DNA of 33,329 bases from Methanoregula sp. (GCF_003170075.1 NZ_PMZU01000013.1:1-33329); one strand, 5' to 3'. Numbered from the stretch's first letter, positions 15,934 through 24,054 are shown. The notes: generated by a model not told the origin, from the letters alone. Made by a program: numbers and translations.

Positions 15934-16026
15934 AGCACCGGATCCCTCCTGCACTGAGGGGGATAAAGTGCCGGCCATGAGTGGTGTGAAAGTGATTTTT
16001 TACCGGTATCTGACGCAAGATTGATG
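15931..16026 (-). repeat. duplicated leader, copy 2
   Basis: Second copy of the ~95-base sequence at 14416-14509. It fills most of the space between the unknown gene and the divergent SRAP pseudogene. On the minus strand it contains CCGGTAAAAAATC and GGAGG before the GGTGCTATG end, so it may carry promoter and ribosome-site functions. Confidence 0.75.
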
Positions 16027-16053
16027 AGCCCCTGCATGAGAATAACCGCTATC

Positions 16054-16725
16054 ATGTGCGGCCGGTACTCGCTTGCCTGTATCGACGATCTCTGCGGGAG
16101 ATTCCGGGTGATCGACCCGGCGATCGGCTTCCGGTCGCACTTCAACATCGCGCCAGGCAGTACGAACCCGGTGATCGTGGTGGTTGCACGAGCGCGCCGA
16201 AGCGGTCATGATGCAGTGGGGTCTTGTGCCGCACTGGGCAAAGGACATCACGGCAACGTACCGCCCGATCAATGCCCGGGCTGAAGGTCTCGCGGAGAAG
16301 CCGATGTTCCGCGATCTTCTGCGGACGAAGCGCTGCATCGTTCTTGCGAGCGGTTTCTTTGAATGGAAACTGGAAGGCGGGCGCAAAGTCCCGTTCTACT
16401 TCCACGTACGAGACGATCCGGTCTTTGCCTTTGCCGGCCTCTACGACATCTGGCGCAACCCGGCGGGCACAACCTTTATGACGTATACGATCATCACGAC
16501 CGCCGCAAAATCCCTGATGGCGCCCATTCACGACCGGATGCCGGTGATCCTCATGCAGGATGACGAGATGCGCTGGCTGTCCCGGGATGTTCTTTCCGCT
16601 GACGAGATGCACCGGATCCTTAGCCGTATCCTGTGGAGGGGATTGAGGCATACCCGGTGTCGAAGCGGGTGAATAGTCCGGGGGCGGATGATGAAAAGGT
16701 GATCGAGCGGGTGAGGGGGTTGTGA
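16054..16725 (+). pseudogene. SRAP/HMCES (YedK) gene broken by two frameshifts
   Basis: SRAP proteins crosslink to abasic sites in single-stranded DNA through Cys2. ATGTGCGGCCGG at 16054 gives the canonical Met-Cys-Gly-Arg start, followed by HFNIAPGSTNPVIVV. Near 16168-16178, in GTGGTGGTTG, the reading shifts by one base. The protein resumes as LHERAEAVMMQWGLVPHWAKD, INARAEGLAEKPMFR, GFFEWK (catalytic Glu) and PIHDRMPVIL (active-site His). Near 16621-16624 one base appears lost, and the original frame resumes with PYPVEGIEAYPVSKRVNSPG and stops at 16723-16725. All SRAP blocks are therefore present but spread over two frames. Decay is the simplest reading; sequence error is possible, although two errors in one gene would be unusual. 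Confidence 0.85.
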
Positions 16726-17068
16726 CAGGGGATCCGGTTATCTTGTGTGGAGAAGGATCCGTAAAACTGCCGTTTTACCGTTTCCACAACCGCCAGCACC
16801 TTCCGGGAAAATCTGATCACTGGAACTGTGCTATTAGGTGTTTTTTTCTATGACGTGAAAATACCTCATGCACCCTGAATTCGTGCCTGTTTTTGGTGAA
16901 TAGGTGCCTCCCGGCTGAAAAATGAGGGGGATCGGAACCCGTATAGAGGCAGAAATACCCGGTATCAGCTCAGGTCACCCATGGGAGATTCCATCCATTC
17001 CACCTGATGATAGTCCGATACATTTCGATTGTGTTATATGTTAACATGTTACAACTTAACGAGGTATT
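16726..17068. other. intergenic region with T-tract and symporter promoter
   Basis: About 340 bases. T7 at 16841-16847 could end transcription of the SRAP region. No coding frame with family resemblance was found. The right end holds TTATATG (17034-17040) and the palindrome ATGTTAACAT (17038-17047) upstream of the symporter genes. Confidence 0.5.
17033..17047 (+). promoter_or_regulatory. TATA-like box overlapped by a palindrome
   Basis: GTTATATG is followed by the perfect 10-base palindrome ATGTTAACAT (17038-17047), about 22 bases before the ATG of the small symporter partner. The position suits a repressor site overlapping or just downstream of the TATA box. Confidence 0.35.
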
Positions 17069-17173
17069 ATGTTTGGATTACCGGATATAACCATCATTGT
17101 TTTTGGCGGGTTAACTGTCATCGCCATTGCAGCATTGTTGTATTGGGGCCTGACCTTCGGGGGGCATGACTAA
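17069..17173 (+). CDS. 34-residue membrane peptide, symporter small accessory protein
   Basis: A tiny protein (MFGLPDITIIVFGG then LTVIAIAALLYWGLTF and GGHD) with one hydrophobic span of about 20 residues. GAGGT five bases from the ATG gives a good ribosome site. Its TAA stop is followed immediately by the ATG of the sodium/solute symporter, so the two are almost certainly co-translated. Small one-span partners next to SSS-family genes are annotated in other methanogens as symporter small accessory protein (from memory). A role in assembly or regulation of the symporter is inferred, not shown. Confidence 0.75.
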   Translation: MFGLPDITIIVFGGLTVIAIAALLYWGLTFGGHD

Positions 17174-18697
17174 ATGGCAGACGTGCTGACTGTTGCGATC
17201 ATTGCGTTTTACTTCCTGATCCTGCTCGGGATCGGGGTCTGGGCATCGCGCAAAGTCAAAACCGCAGAAGACTACCTTGTCGCCGGCCGCTCGCTTGGGT
17301 TCTGGGTCTTTGTCCTCCTGATGATTGGCGCGGTCTGCTCCGGGATGTCACTTCTCGGAGTCTCCGGACTCGGGTATCGTGCCGGCTGGCCGACCATGTG
17401 GGAACAGATCTTTGTCCCGCTTTCGATTGGGTTCTGCGTCATCTTCTTTGGCGTAAAACTCCATAACGTCGCAAAGACCTCCGGCTATGTCACCGTGCAG
17501 GACTACCTTGCACACCGGTACGAAAGTCCGACGGCACTCCGCTCGCTCTCGGCCATTGCCGGAATTATTGTTTCGCTCATCTATCTTGTCGGGCAGTACA
17601 CCGCAATTGCCATTGTCCTCATGTGGCTCTTTGCAATCCCGCTCTGGCTTGCGCTTCTTATTGCAACCCTGGTCACGATGGCCTACACGACTATCGGCGG
17701 ACTCTACGCGGTCGCATGGGCTTCCCTTATCCAGTCCATTATCCTTATTGCCGGGATCTTTGTCATGGCCCCGATCGTCATCTTCTATGCCGGCGGATTT
17801 ACGCATGTTAACGAAGTCATTGCAACCGTTAACCCGAACCTTGTGATGCCGTGGATGCCGACCGGCGCATTTGCTCCTGCATACATTGTCTCGTTTGCGA
17901 TCATGCTCATGGTAGGACTTGCCTGCGCACCGCACGTGATCAACAACGTGCTCGCGATAAAGGATGTTAAGTATTTTAAGTGGGCCCCGCTGGTTGCACT
18001 GCTGATCTACGGCGTGGCAATGTTCTTTTTAAAGTTCGCCGGTTTTGCCGGCCTTGTCATGGTAAAGGAAGGTGTCTTTACCCTGCCGGCCGTCTCGAAC
18101 GCATCCGACTTTGTCATTCTTTACGGCATCCAGTACTCGCTCCCCATCATTGCACTTTGGGCAGTCTTTGCGGTGATCGTGCTTGCCGCTGTCATGTCGA
18201 CCACCGACCGGCTGATGCTGACTATCGGTGCGATGTGTTCCTGGGACCTCTATAAGAAAGTCCTAAAACCGGACGCGAGCGACAAAAGCGTCGTTCTGCT
18301 CTCGAAAGTGATTGTGGTGCTCTCCGCAATCGGCACGATGATCCTTGCGATCAACCCACCTGATGCGCTTGCAAGCCTTATCTGGATGGGTATCGGCGTC
18401 ATGCTTGCCACTTTTGCCGTCCCGCTCCTTGCCGGTCTCTACTGGCGGGGCGCAACACGAGACGGAGCGCTTGCGAGCATGACTGTCGGTCTTCTTTCCG
18501 CAGTCATCTTCGGAACTCTCAACTACTTCAAGATCACCCTTCTCGGCTACAACTTTGCCAATCTTCCTGTGCACTTCTCGTTCCTCCCGTTTGTCATCTC
18601 AATTGTGCTCATGATTGTTGTCAGCATGTTCACACAAAAAACAGACCAGAAGATCCTTGACGAGACCCAAACTGGGTGGTACATCTCAAAAGAATAA
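17174..18697 (+). CDS. sodium:solute symporter family (SSS) transporter
   Basis: A 507-residue integral membrane protein with about 13 hydrophobic segments and the SSS signature region KTAEDYLVAGRSLGFWV near the N-terminus. GYVTVQDYLAHRYES and AVMSTTDRLMLTIGAMCSWDLYKK match conserved SSS loops (the latter includes the Na+ site region). SSS members import proline, pantothenate, acetate and other organic ions. The substrate cannot be read from sequence; acetate or another organic acid would make sense in a methanogen that assimilates acetate, but this is inference. It starts directly after the stop of the 34-residue partner. T6 at 18698-18703 follows the stop. Confidence 0.92.
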   Translation: MADVLTVAIIAFYFLILLGIGVWASRKVKTAEDYLVAGRSLGFWVFVLLMIGAVCSGMSLLGVSGLGYRAGWPTMWEQIFVPLSIGFCVIFFGVKLHNVAKTSGYVTVQDYLAHRYESPTALRSLSAIAGIIVSLIYLVGQYTAIAIVLMWLFAIPLWLALLIATLVTMAYTTIGGLYAVAWASLIQSIILIAGIFVMAPIVIFYAGGFTHVNEVIATVNPNLVMPWMPTGAFAPAYIVSFAIMLMVGLACAPHVINNVLAIKDVKYFKWAPLVALLIYGVAMFFLKFAGFAGLVMVKEGVFTLPAVSNASDFVILYGIQYSLPIIALWAVFAVIVLAAVMSTTDRLMLTIGAMCSWDLYKKVLKPDASDKSVVLLSKVIVVLSAIGTMILAINPPDALASLIWMGIGVMLATFAVPLLAGLYWRGATRDGALASMTVGLLSAVIFGTLNYFKITLLGYNFANLPVHFSFLPFVISIVLMIVVSMFTQKTDQKILDETQTGWYISKE

Positions 18698-18703
18698 TTT
18701 TTT
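18698..18703 (+). terminator. T-tract after the symporter gene
   Basis: Six T immediately follow the symporter TAA. Confidence 0.4.
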
Positions 18704-18799
18704 CACACAATCACTTCCAAGTGCGAAAGAGAAGAACGTCGCATGTCCATTTAATAATTCCTTCTTGATCCGACGGACAATGGTAAAACGCCCTCTGGT

Positions 18800-19432
18800 T
18801 CAGGAGATTTTTTTAAACGTGGCGGCGATCTCGGCGCGGGGGAGCGGTCGCCCGCGCACCGTCATCGTCCAGCGTCGGGTGACACATTCGCGGGGCTGCA
18901 TTGAGCGGAACAACGCCCGTACCTCACCTTCGGTGAAGTAATGGGTTGAGATCCCGTTTTTCCGTTCGAACGTGCCCGGTTCAGTCTCATGGCCGGTGCC
19001 GGCCCGGAAATCCCCGACCGAAAAACCGGAAAAAAACAGGGTTCCCCCTGCCCTGAGCACCCGTGACGATTCGTCAACACAGCGGACGCGTCCGGCCTCA
19101 GGCAGGTGCCCGATCACGTGGAACGCGATCGCCACGTCGAACGAGGCATCGGCAAACGGCAGGTGGCGTACATCGGCAAGGGCAATCTCCCCCTGTCCGG
19201 TCTTTGGGGCAAGAGACCTGCACAGGATCGCAGCGGAGATAGAAAAGTCGATGCCGACGACTTCGCACTTTTTTTCCAGCACTGCAGAAAAGGTCTTCCC
19301 GTTCCCGCACCCGAGTTCGAGCACGCGCTGGCCGGCGCGAAAAGGTGGAATCTGGTGGACCGCCCCGCCCCAGACCCGTCCCCGCCGGGAGTAATCGTTT
19401 TCCCAGCAGTCCGCATTGCGATCCCCGTTCAT
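18800..19432 (-). CDS. class I SAM-dependent methyltransferase
   Basis: A 210-residue Rossmann-fold methyltransferase. Motif I is VLELGCGNGKTFSAVL, the acidic end of strand 2 is VVGIDFS, motif post-II is ADVRHLPFADASFDVAIAFHVIGHL, and motif III is VLRAGGTLFFSGF. The HxxGHL segment and overall layout fit the Methyltransf_11/25 type group. Substrate unknown. The start at 19432 is preceded by AAAGGTGCAGGT. It is convergent with the symporter gene and lies downstream of the Mg-transport operon on the same strand, with a gap of about 90 bases, so it is probably a separate unit. Confidence 0.88.
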   Translation of the reverse strand: MNGDRNADCWENDYSRRGRVWGGAVHQIPPFRAGQRVLELGCGNGKTFSAVLEKKCEVVGIDFSISAAILCRSLAPKTGQGEIALADVRHLPFADASFDVAIAFHVIGHLPEAGRVRCVDESSRVLRAGGTLFFSGFSVGDFRAGTGHETEPGTFERKNGISTHYFTEGEVRALFRSMQPRECVTRRWTMTVRGRPLPRAEIAATFKKIS

Positions 19433-19521
19433 GTACCTGCACCTTTACCAGGCTCGATTGCACGATCCCGGGATGCAGGATGTGTCATGGAAGATGACCT
19501 TTAGTCTTCCGGATCATATAC

Positions 19522-20811
19522 CTATTCGAGAAAGTGATGCGTCAGGTTCATGACATCCCGGTACTTGATGACCCCGACAAGGCGATCATCGTCATCCGTG
19601 ACCGGCAGGGCCCGGAAATTGTACCGTTCGAATTCCGCCGATGCCTCTTTCAGGGTACTATCAGCATTTAACGCGATCACATTCTCGGTCATGATCGCGG
19701 AGAGCGGCGCCTTGTCATCCGCACTCAATAGTTCCTTTAAATCGATTACACCCAGCAGCCGGTTCTCGCCATCTACCACGTAGACATACATAACGACATC
19801 TTTTCCCCGTGCATGCCGGGGATAATCGTTCTGTACATACTCGACAAGGGTATCCGGGGAGAACGTGAGGATCTTCTGGGTTGTATAATGGATCACCTTC
19901 TCCTCCTGTTTTTCCATGATCGCCCGCAGGTTCCTCGCAGTATCAGGATTGAGCGCCGCAAGAATATCCTCGGCATCTGCATGCGGGATGACTGATAGGA
20001 CGTCGGCTGCCTGTCCCGGGGTCATATCGTTGATGAGCAGGACGACCTTATCCGTTGAGAGCGAAGAGATGATATCGCGCTGCACCTGGGGTTCGATCTC
20101 TTCGAGCGTATCACTCGCATGCTCGTGTTCGAGTGTGGAGAAGAGCATGACCCGCTGATCGTGATCCATCTCTTCGAGAATATCCGCAAGATCGACAGGA
20201 TGGATCTCAGAAAGTTTGTCTTTTAAGACATTCAGCTTGATATTACCCTTGAATCTCCCGATATTTGTCGGGAGCGGCTGAATGTATTTCCATGAGATCA
20301 TCTGCTCTGCTTCGGAGTCGGCGTTAGTGTAGAGAATCTTTGCAAGTATTCCGAGGCCCAGCCTCCGGAGACGGGCTGCCTTTCCGGTATCAACATCGGT
20401 CACGTACAGTTTCTTGTTTCGGAGGACAAGCCGGATATCGTAGACTATCTCGACCTCATTCTCTTCAAGGTCGATCACTTTCTTGTCAAGGATATAATCA
20501 CGGAGGAGAATGACATCATCGGTCGGTTCGATCTCATATGGGGTTAGATCTCCGATGGTGACCTCGATTCCCCGGCCTGTGAGGGTGTGGACATTCTCCC
20601 ACGGGATAAGGAGACTGGGGTTGCCAAAAGACCGGGAGACGTACAATGACCGCACCTCCGGGATCTTTGCGGTCTCCGCAATCACGAGGTCTGCAAGCGA
20701 TCCTATTTTCTTCCCTGAACGCAGGATAGGGACATTCAGGATATCGGAAAGAAGGATCCCGAGGTCCCCCGCCGTTACCGGTGTATTTGCAGTATCCGGC
20801 TGCGCCATCAT
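19522..20811 (-). CDS. soluble PRC-barrel, MgtE N-domain and CBS-pair protein
   Basis: A 429-residue protein without membrane segments. Order: two PRC-barrel-like segments (about residues 17-90 and 105-185); an MgtE_N superhelical domain (about 195-310, with IHPVDLADILEEMDHDQRVMLF and AADVLSVIPHADAEDILAAL); and a CBS pair (about 315-429, with YVYVVDGENRLLGVIDLKELL and RALPVTDDDDRLVGVIKYRDVM). In MgtE channels the N and CBS domains sense cytosolic Mg2+ and gate the pore. Here the pore is absent, but an Nramp-family transporter is encoded two genes upstream in the same operon. The start ATG overlaps the stop of the small membrane protein (ATGA). A metal-sensing regulator of that transporter is inferred. 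Confidence 0.9.
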   Translation of the reverse strand: MMAQPDTANTPVTAGDLGILLSDILNVPILRSGKKIGSLADLVIAETAKIPEVRSLYVSRSFGNPSLLIPWENVHTLTGRGIEVTIGDLTPYEIEPTDDVILLRDYILDKKVIDLEENEVEIVYDIRLVLRNKKLYVTDVDTGKAARLRRLGLGILAKILYTNADSEAEQMISWKYIQPLPTNIGRFKGNIKLNVLKDKLSEIHPVDLADILEEMDHDQRVMLFSTLEHEHASDTLEEIEPQVQRDIISSLSTDKVVLLINDMTPGQAADVLSVIPHADAEDILAALNPDTARNLRAIMEKQEEKVIHYTTQKILTFSPDTLVEYVQNDYPRHARGKDVVMYVYVVDGENRLLGVIDLKELLSADDKAPLSAIMTENVIALNADSTLKEASAEFERYNFRALPVTDDDDRLVGVIKYRDVMNLTHHFLE

Positions 20812-21023
20812 GCACCCCCATGGACGATCGTCCAGAATTTGTACCCGAGCAGGATCACGAGAAAGATGAGATACAGCCTGAGGAAGAGAAGGGCAAATTC
20901 TGCTCCTTTTGAAAGTTTAATCTTGGGCGTTGCATATCTCTTGTTGATCCTCGTAATCGTCCCGGTCAATTCATGGATGGTACTTCCGATCCGTTCCCCG
21001 AAGATGCTTTCAATTGCTACCAT
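20808..21023 (-). CDS. 71-residue one-pass membrane protein
   Basis: A small protein with a soluble N-terminal half (SIFGERIGSTIHELTGTITRINKRYATPK) and one C-terminal hydrophobic span (LLFLRLYLIFLVILLGYKFW). The frame is open to 21131, but that would overlap the transporter gene by 95 bases. ATG 21023 has GGGAGAG just upstream and is chosen, leaving 13 bases after the transporter stop. Its own stop overlaps the ATG of the PRC/MgtE_N/CBS gene. Family not recognised. Position between the transporter and its putative sensor suggests a linker or anchor role (inference). Confidence 0.75.
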   Translation of the reverse strand: MVAIESIFGERIGSTIHELTGTITRINKRYATPKIKLSKGAEFALLFLRLYLIFLVILLGYKFWTIVHGGA

Positions 21024-21036
21024 TTCTCTCCCTTCA

Positions 21037-22305
21037 TTATCCGAATAGGTTCGGGAACAGCGTACTGATACCGAACAATGTAGACACGATGATAATGCAC
21101 ACGACGATCGATATGTTTGCAATATTATCAAACAGGGTATTTTTATATTTCCCCATGATCTCCTCGCTGTTCAGGAGGATGATTAAAAATATCAGTGCCG
21201 CCGGCAGGAGGGTCACCGCAACGACCTGCACAAAGAGAGTGATCAATATCAGCGGAGCGTTTGGTATGAGAACCACCGCCCCGGCGGTGATCAGTCCTAT
21301 GAAGTAATACACATAGAACCAGAACGCCTCTTTTACCTTATAGTTCAGCGAGTGCGCCCACCCGAAGACCTCACCGAATGCCCATGAGTTTGTGAGCGCT
21401 ATGCAGATCGCGCCGAGGAAACCGGCATCGAAGAGACCGATGGCGACAAGCGTCCCTACCAGGGGGTGTACCCCCATGATAACCTGTGCGGCTTGTGCGG
21501 CACTCTCGATATTCATCCCGTAAAGGAGCGTGCCGGTCACGACAATCACGAAGATCGCAACGATTACGGTAAAGATCGCACCGATAAATGTGTCAAATTT
21601 GCCCCACGGAATATCCTTCTCCTTCATCTGCTTATCGACAACTGCGCTCTGCTGGAAGAAGATCATCCATGGTGCGATGGTCGTGCCGATATTTGCCATC
21701 AAGAAGAAGAACAGTTCCCCGTTAAATCCTCCCGGGAAATTGGGGATAATACCCGCCCTGAGAATATCGGAGACCGAGGGGTGGATGATAATTGCTGCCG
21801 GGATATAGATCAGGTTGACGAGGCAGAATGCCATGGTGATCTTCTCCCACGTCCAGTACCGTCCCGACATGACGATTCCGAGCATGACAAATATGACGAT
21901 GACAACGGTGATTATGGGGGAGACACCGAAAATGCTGAGCGCTGCGGTCATACCGACAAACTCGGTGACCATGGTCAGCCAGTTGACGATACTAAGATCA
22001 AGAAGGGAAAACCAGCCCCAGAATGAGCCGAATGCACTGAAGATCGCTTCTGCATGCCCGTGCTTGGTGACGGCACCCAGCCGGACCGTCATCTCCTGCA
22101 CGAAATACGCGACAGGGCCAAGAAGGACGAGGAACCAGATGAGGTTGTACCCGAATTTGGCACCGGTTGCTGCATAGGTGGTGATCCCGCCGGCATCGTT
22201 GTCTGCGATCATCACAATCAGGCCCGGACCAGCAAGCAGCAGGTAGATCTTGATAGTCTTGATAATCCGGCTGTAATTAAAATAGAATTTTGATAAAAAA
22301 TCCAT
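21037..22305 (-). CDS. Nramp-family divalent metal transporter, NRMT-like (probable Mg2+)
   Basis: About 422 residues with 11 or so membrane helices. The first-helix metal motif, DPGN in classical Nramp, reads ADNDAGGITTY (Asp/Asn at residues 35-37). The sixth-helix motif, usually with a metal-binding Met (GAxxMPHN), reads GTTIAPWMIFFQQ, where Ala replaces Met. Loss of that Met is, in Nramp-related magnesium transporters (NRMT), linked to transport of hydrated Mg2+ and Mn2+ rather than Fe2+. The downstream MgtE_N/CBS gene agrees with Mg2+. The frame is open to 22326; ATG 22305 follows GGAAGGGTACT and is preferred. A TATA box at 22448-22456 implies a leader of about 120 bases. Confidence 0.85.
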   Translation of the reverse strand: MDFLSKFYFNYSRIIKTIKIYLLLAGPGLIVMIADNDAGGITTYAATGAKFGYNLIWFLVLLGPVAYFVQEMTVRLGAVTKHGHAEAIFSAFGSFWGWFSLLDLSIVNWLTMVTEFVGMTAALSIFGVSPIITVVIVIFVMLGIVMSGRYWTWEKITMAFCLVNLIYIPAAIIIHPSVSDILRAGIIPNFPGGFNGELFFFLMANIGTTIAPWMIFFQQSAVVDKQMKEKDIPWGKFDTFIGAIFTVIVAIFVIVVTGTLLYGMNIESAAQAAQVIMGVHPLVGTLVAIGLFDAGFLGAICIALTNSWAFGEVFGWAHSLNYKVKEAFWFYVYYFIGLITAGAVVLIPNAPLILITLFVQVVAVTLLPAALIFLIILLNSEEIMGKYKNTLFDNIANISIVVCIIIVSTLFGISTLFPNLFG

Positions 22306-22350
22306 AGTACCCTTCCTTTCCTTCATTCAGTGCATTGTTTCTGTCATCCC

Positions 22351-22378
22351 CCCATTCGATCCCATTCGATCTGAATGG
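22351..22378 (-). repeat. tandem 10-base repeat plus palindrome in Nramp leader
   Basis: CCCATTCGAT occurs twice in tandem (22351-22370). The second copy forms the palindrome CCATTC-GATCT-GAATGG (22362-22378). It lies between the presumed transcription start and the Nramp start codon. Confidence 0.6.
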
Positions 22379-22447
22379 CAGTTGAAGAAAAGTTTCCCAA
22401 AAATAACGGGGCCGTTTCCTACCATCAAACAGGTAGATACCGGATTC

Positions 22448-22456
22448 ATATATAAT
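22448..22456 (-). promoter_or_regulatory. TATA box of the Nramp operon
   Basis: On the minus strand the sequence reads TTATATATG, close to the archaeal TATA consensus, about 145 bases before the transporter ATG. Confidence 0.45.
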
Positions 22457-22752
22457 TATCCCGTTCAGCGGTGTTTTTTTGGTAATTGAACCCATTCATG
22501 AACACGCCTTGCCAGCACAGGAAATAATCTGCTGAGTTTAATCAGATAAAACCCAGATTTGGTGATTTAAAATATTTTCGGAAGCAGCTGCGTTTTTTTT
22601 GGGAAACCGGGGCAGGGGTATGCCGGCAGGTATCTGTTGCGGGCGCATTGAAGCATAATAAGGTAAAACAAGATACACTATTACTGAAATAGTAAAAACC
22701 AGAAAAGATCCCTTATACCAGAATCGGGGGAATGTCGTTTGAGGTGCGCGAA

Positions 22753-24030
22753 ATGTTAGATATCAGGTTTGTACGGGCGAGCCCGGAGATCGTAAAAGCC
22801 GATCTGTTGAAACGAAATGCCCCGGAAAAGATTGCATGGGTAGATGAGATTCTTGCAAAAGACGCACGATCCCGCGAGCTCAAAGTACAGACCGATGAAC
22901 TGCGGCGCCGGAGAAACACGATTGCACGCGAGATCAACGAAGCGCGCAAAGCGGGAAAAGATTCAGCCTCCTTGATGGCAGAAGCTGCCGAACTCCCGAA
23001 AATGATCAAGGACAACGACACCGAACAGGAAGAGATCAGAACACTTATCCGCACCAGGCTCATGCGCCTCCCCAACACCCTGCACGAGAGCGTACCGCAG
23101 GGAAAAGACGATACCGAAAACATCGAGATCCGGCGCGTTGGCACCCCGCGCACGTTCGACTTCGAGATCCGGAACCACGGGCAGCTTGCTGCCGACCGGG
23201 GCTGGGCAGACTTTGAACGGGCGACGAAGATCTCCGGCGCAGGCTTCTATTTCCTGAAAGGGAACCTTGTCCTCTTGGATCTCGCGCTCCAGCGCTTTGC
23301 TCTTGACCTGCTCGAAAAGAAAGGATTTACACCGGTTGTCCCGCCGTTCATGATCAACCGCAGTTCGTATGAGGGAGTCACCGATCTCGACGATTTCGAG
23401 AAAGTCATGTACAAGATCAACGGCGATGATGTGTACCTGATCGCGACAAGCGAGCACCCGATCGCTGCGATGTACCAGGACGAGATCTTCGAAGAAAAAG
23501 ACCTGCCGCTGCGCCTTGCAGGCCTCTCCCCCTGCTTCCGCCGGGAGATCGGGGCACACGGGATTGACACAAAAGGGCTCTTCCGCGTCCACCAGTTTAC
23601 AAAGATCGAGCAGTTCGTCTTCTGCAGACCCGAGGACTCCTGGCAAATCCACGAAGAATTGCTGGGAAATGCTGAAGAGATTTTCAAAAAACTGGAACTC
23701 CCCTATCATGTGGTCAACATCTGTACCGGCGATATCGGCACGGTAGCCGCAAAGAAATACGATATCGAGGCCTGGATGCCGCGCGAGAACGCCTACAAGG
23801 AGGTTGTCTCCTGCTCCAACTGCACCGCGTACCAGGCAGCAAGCCTCAACATCAGGGTACGGGACAAAGAGAATTTCGAGTCAAAACGGTATGTCCACAC
23901 CCTCAACTCGACCGCGATTGCCACGTCAAGGGCGCTGCGGTGCATTTTAGAGAATTGCCAGAACAAGGATGGATCGGTGACGATTCCGGAAGTCCTCAGG
24001 CAGTACATGAACGACCGGGAGTTCCTGTAA
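22753..24030 (+). CDS. serS: seryl-tRNA synthetase
   Basis: SerRS charges tRNA-Ser with serine. The product begins MLDIRFVRASPEIVKADLLKR, followed by the long antiparallel coiled coil that clamps the tRNA arm (residues ~30-105). The class II core has motif 2 in LAGLSPCFRREIGAHGIDTKGLFRVHQF and motif 3 in NSTAIATSRALRCILENCQ. At about 425 residues it is the canonical (bacterial/archaeal) form, not the rare methanogenic SerRS with a zinc site. The frame extends seven codons upstream (22732), but GAGGTG six bases before ATG 22753 and the family start support the inner ATG. T6 at 24055-24060 follows. Confidence 0.97.
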   Translation: MLDIRFVRASPEIVKADLLKRNAPEKIAWVDEILAKDARSRELKVQTDELRRRRNTIAREINEARKAGKDSASLMAEAAELPKMIKDNDTEQEEIRTLIRTRLMRLPNTLHESVPQGKDDTENIEIRRVGTPRTFDFEIRNHGQLAADRGWADFERATKISGAGFYFLKGNLVLLDLALQRFALDLLEKKGFTPVVPPFMINRSSYEGVTDLDDFEKVMYKINGDDVYLIATSEHPIAAMYQDEIFEEKDLPLRLAGLSPCFRREIGAHGIDTKGLFRVHQFTKIEQFVFCRPEDSWQIHEELLGNAEEIFKKLELPYHVVNICTGDIGTVAAKKYDIEAWMPRENAYKEVVSCSNCTAYQAASLNIRVRDKENFESKRYVHTLNSTAIATSRALRCILENCQNKDGSVTIPEVLRQYMNDREFL

Positions 24031-24054
24031 AATCCACTTCCCGTTCACCTCTCC

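Larger units (their letters stand above)
22306..22752. other. divergent promoter region between the Nramp operon and serS
   Basis: About 450 bases without a gene. It holds the Nramp TATA box, a tandem 10-base repeat and palindrome in the presumed Nramp leader, and an inverted repeat ACTATT-ACTGA-AATAGT (22677-22693) about 60 bases before serS. T8 at 22594-22601 and AT-rich TTTAAAATAT (22563-22572) are also present. The serS promoter could not be fixed. Confidence 0.5.

Noticed and set aside
22963-23709. 248-codon minus-strand frame inside serS
   Set aside because: Antisense shadow. The SerRS motifs on the plus strand explain the region.
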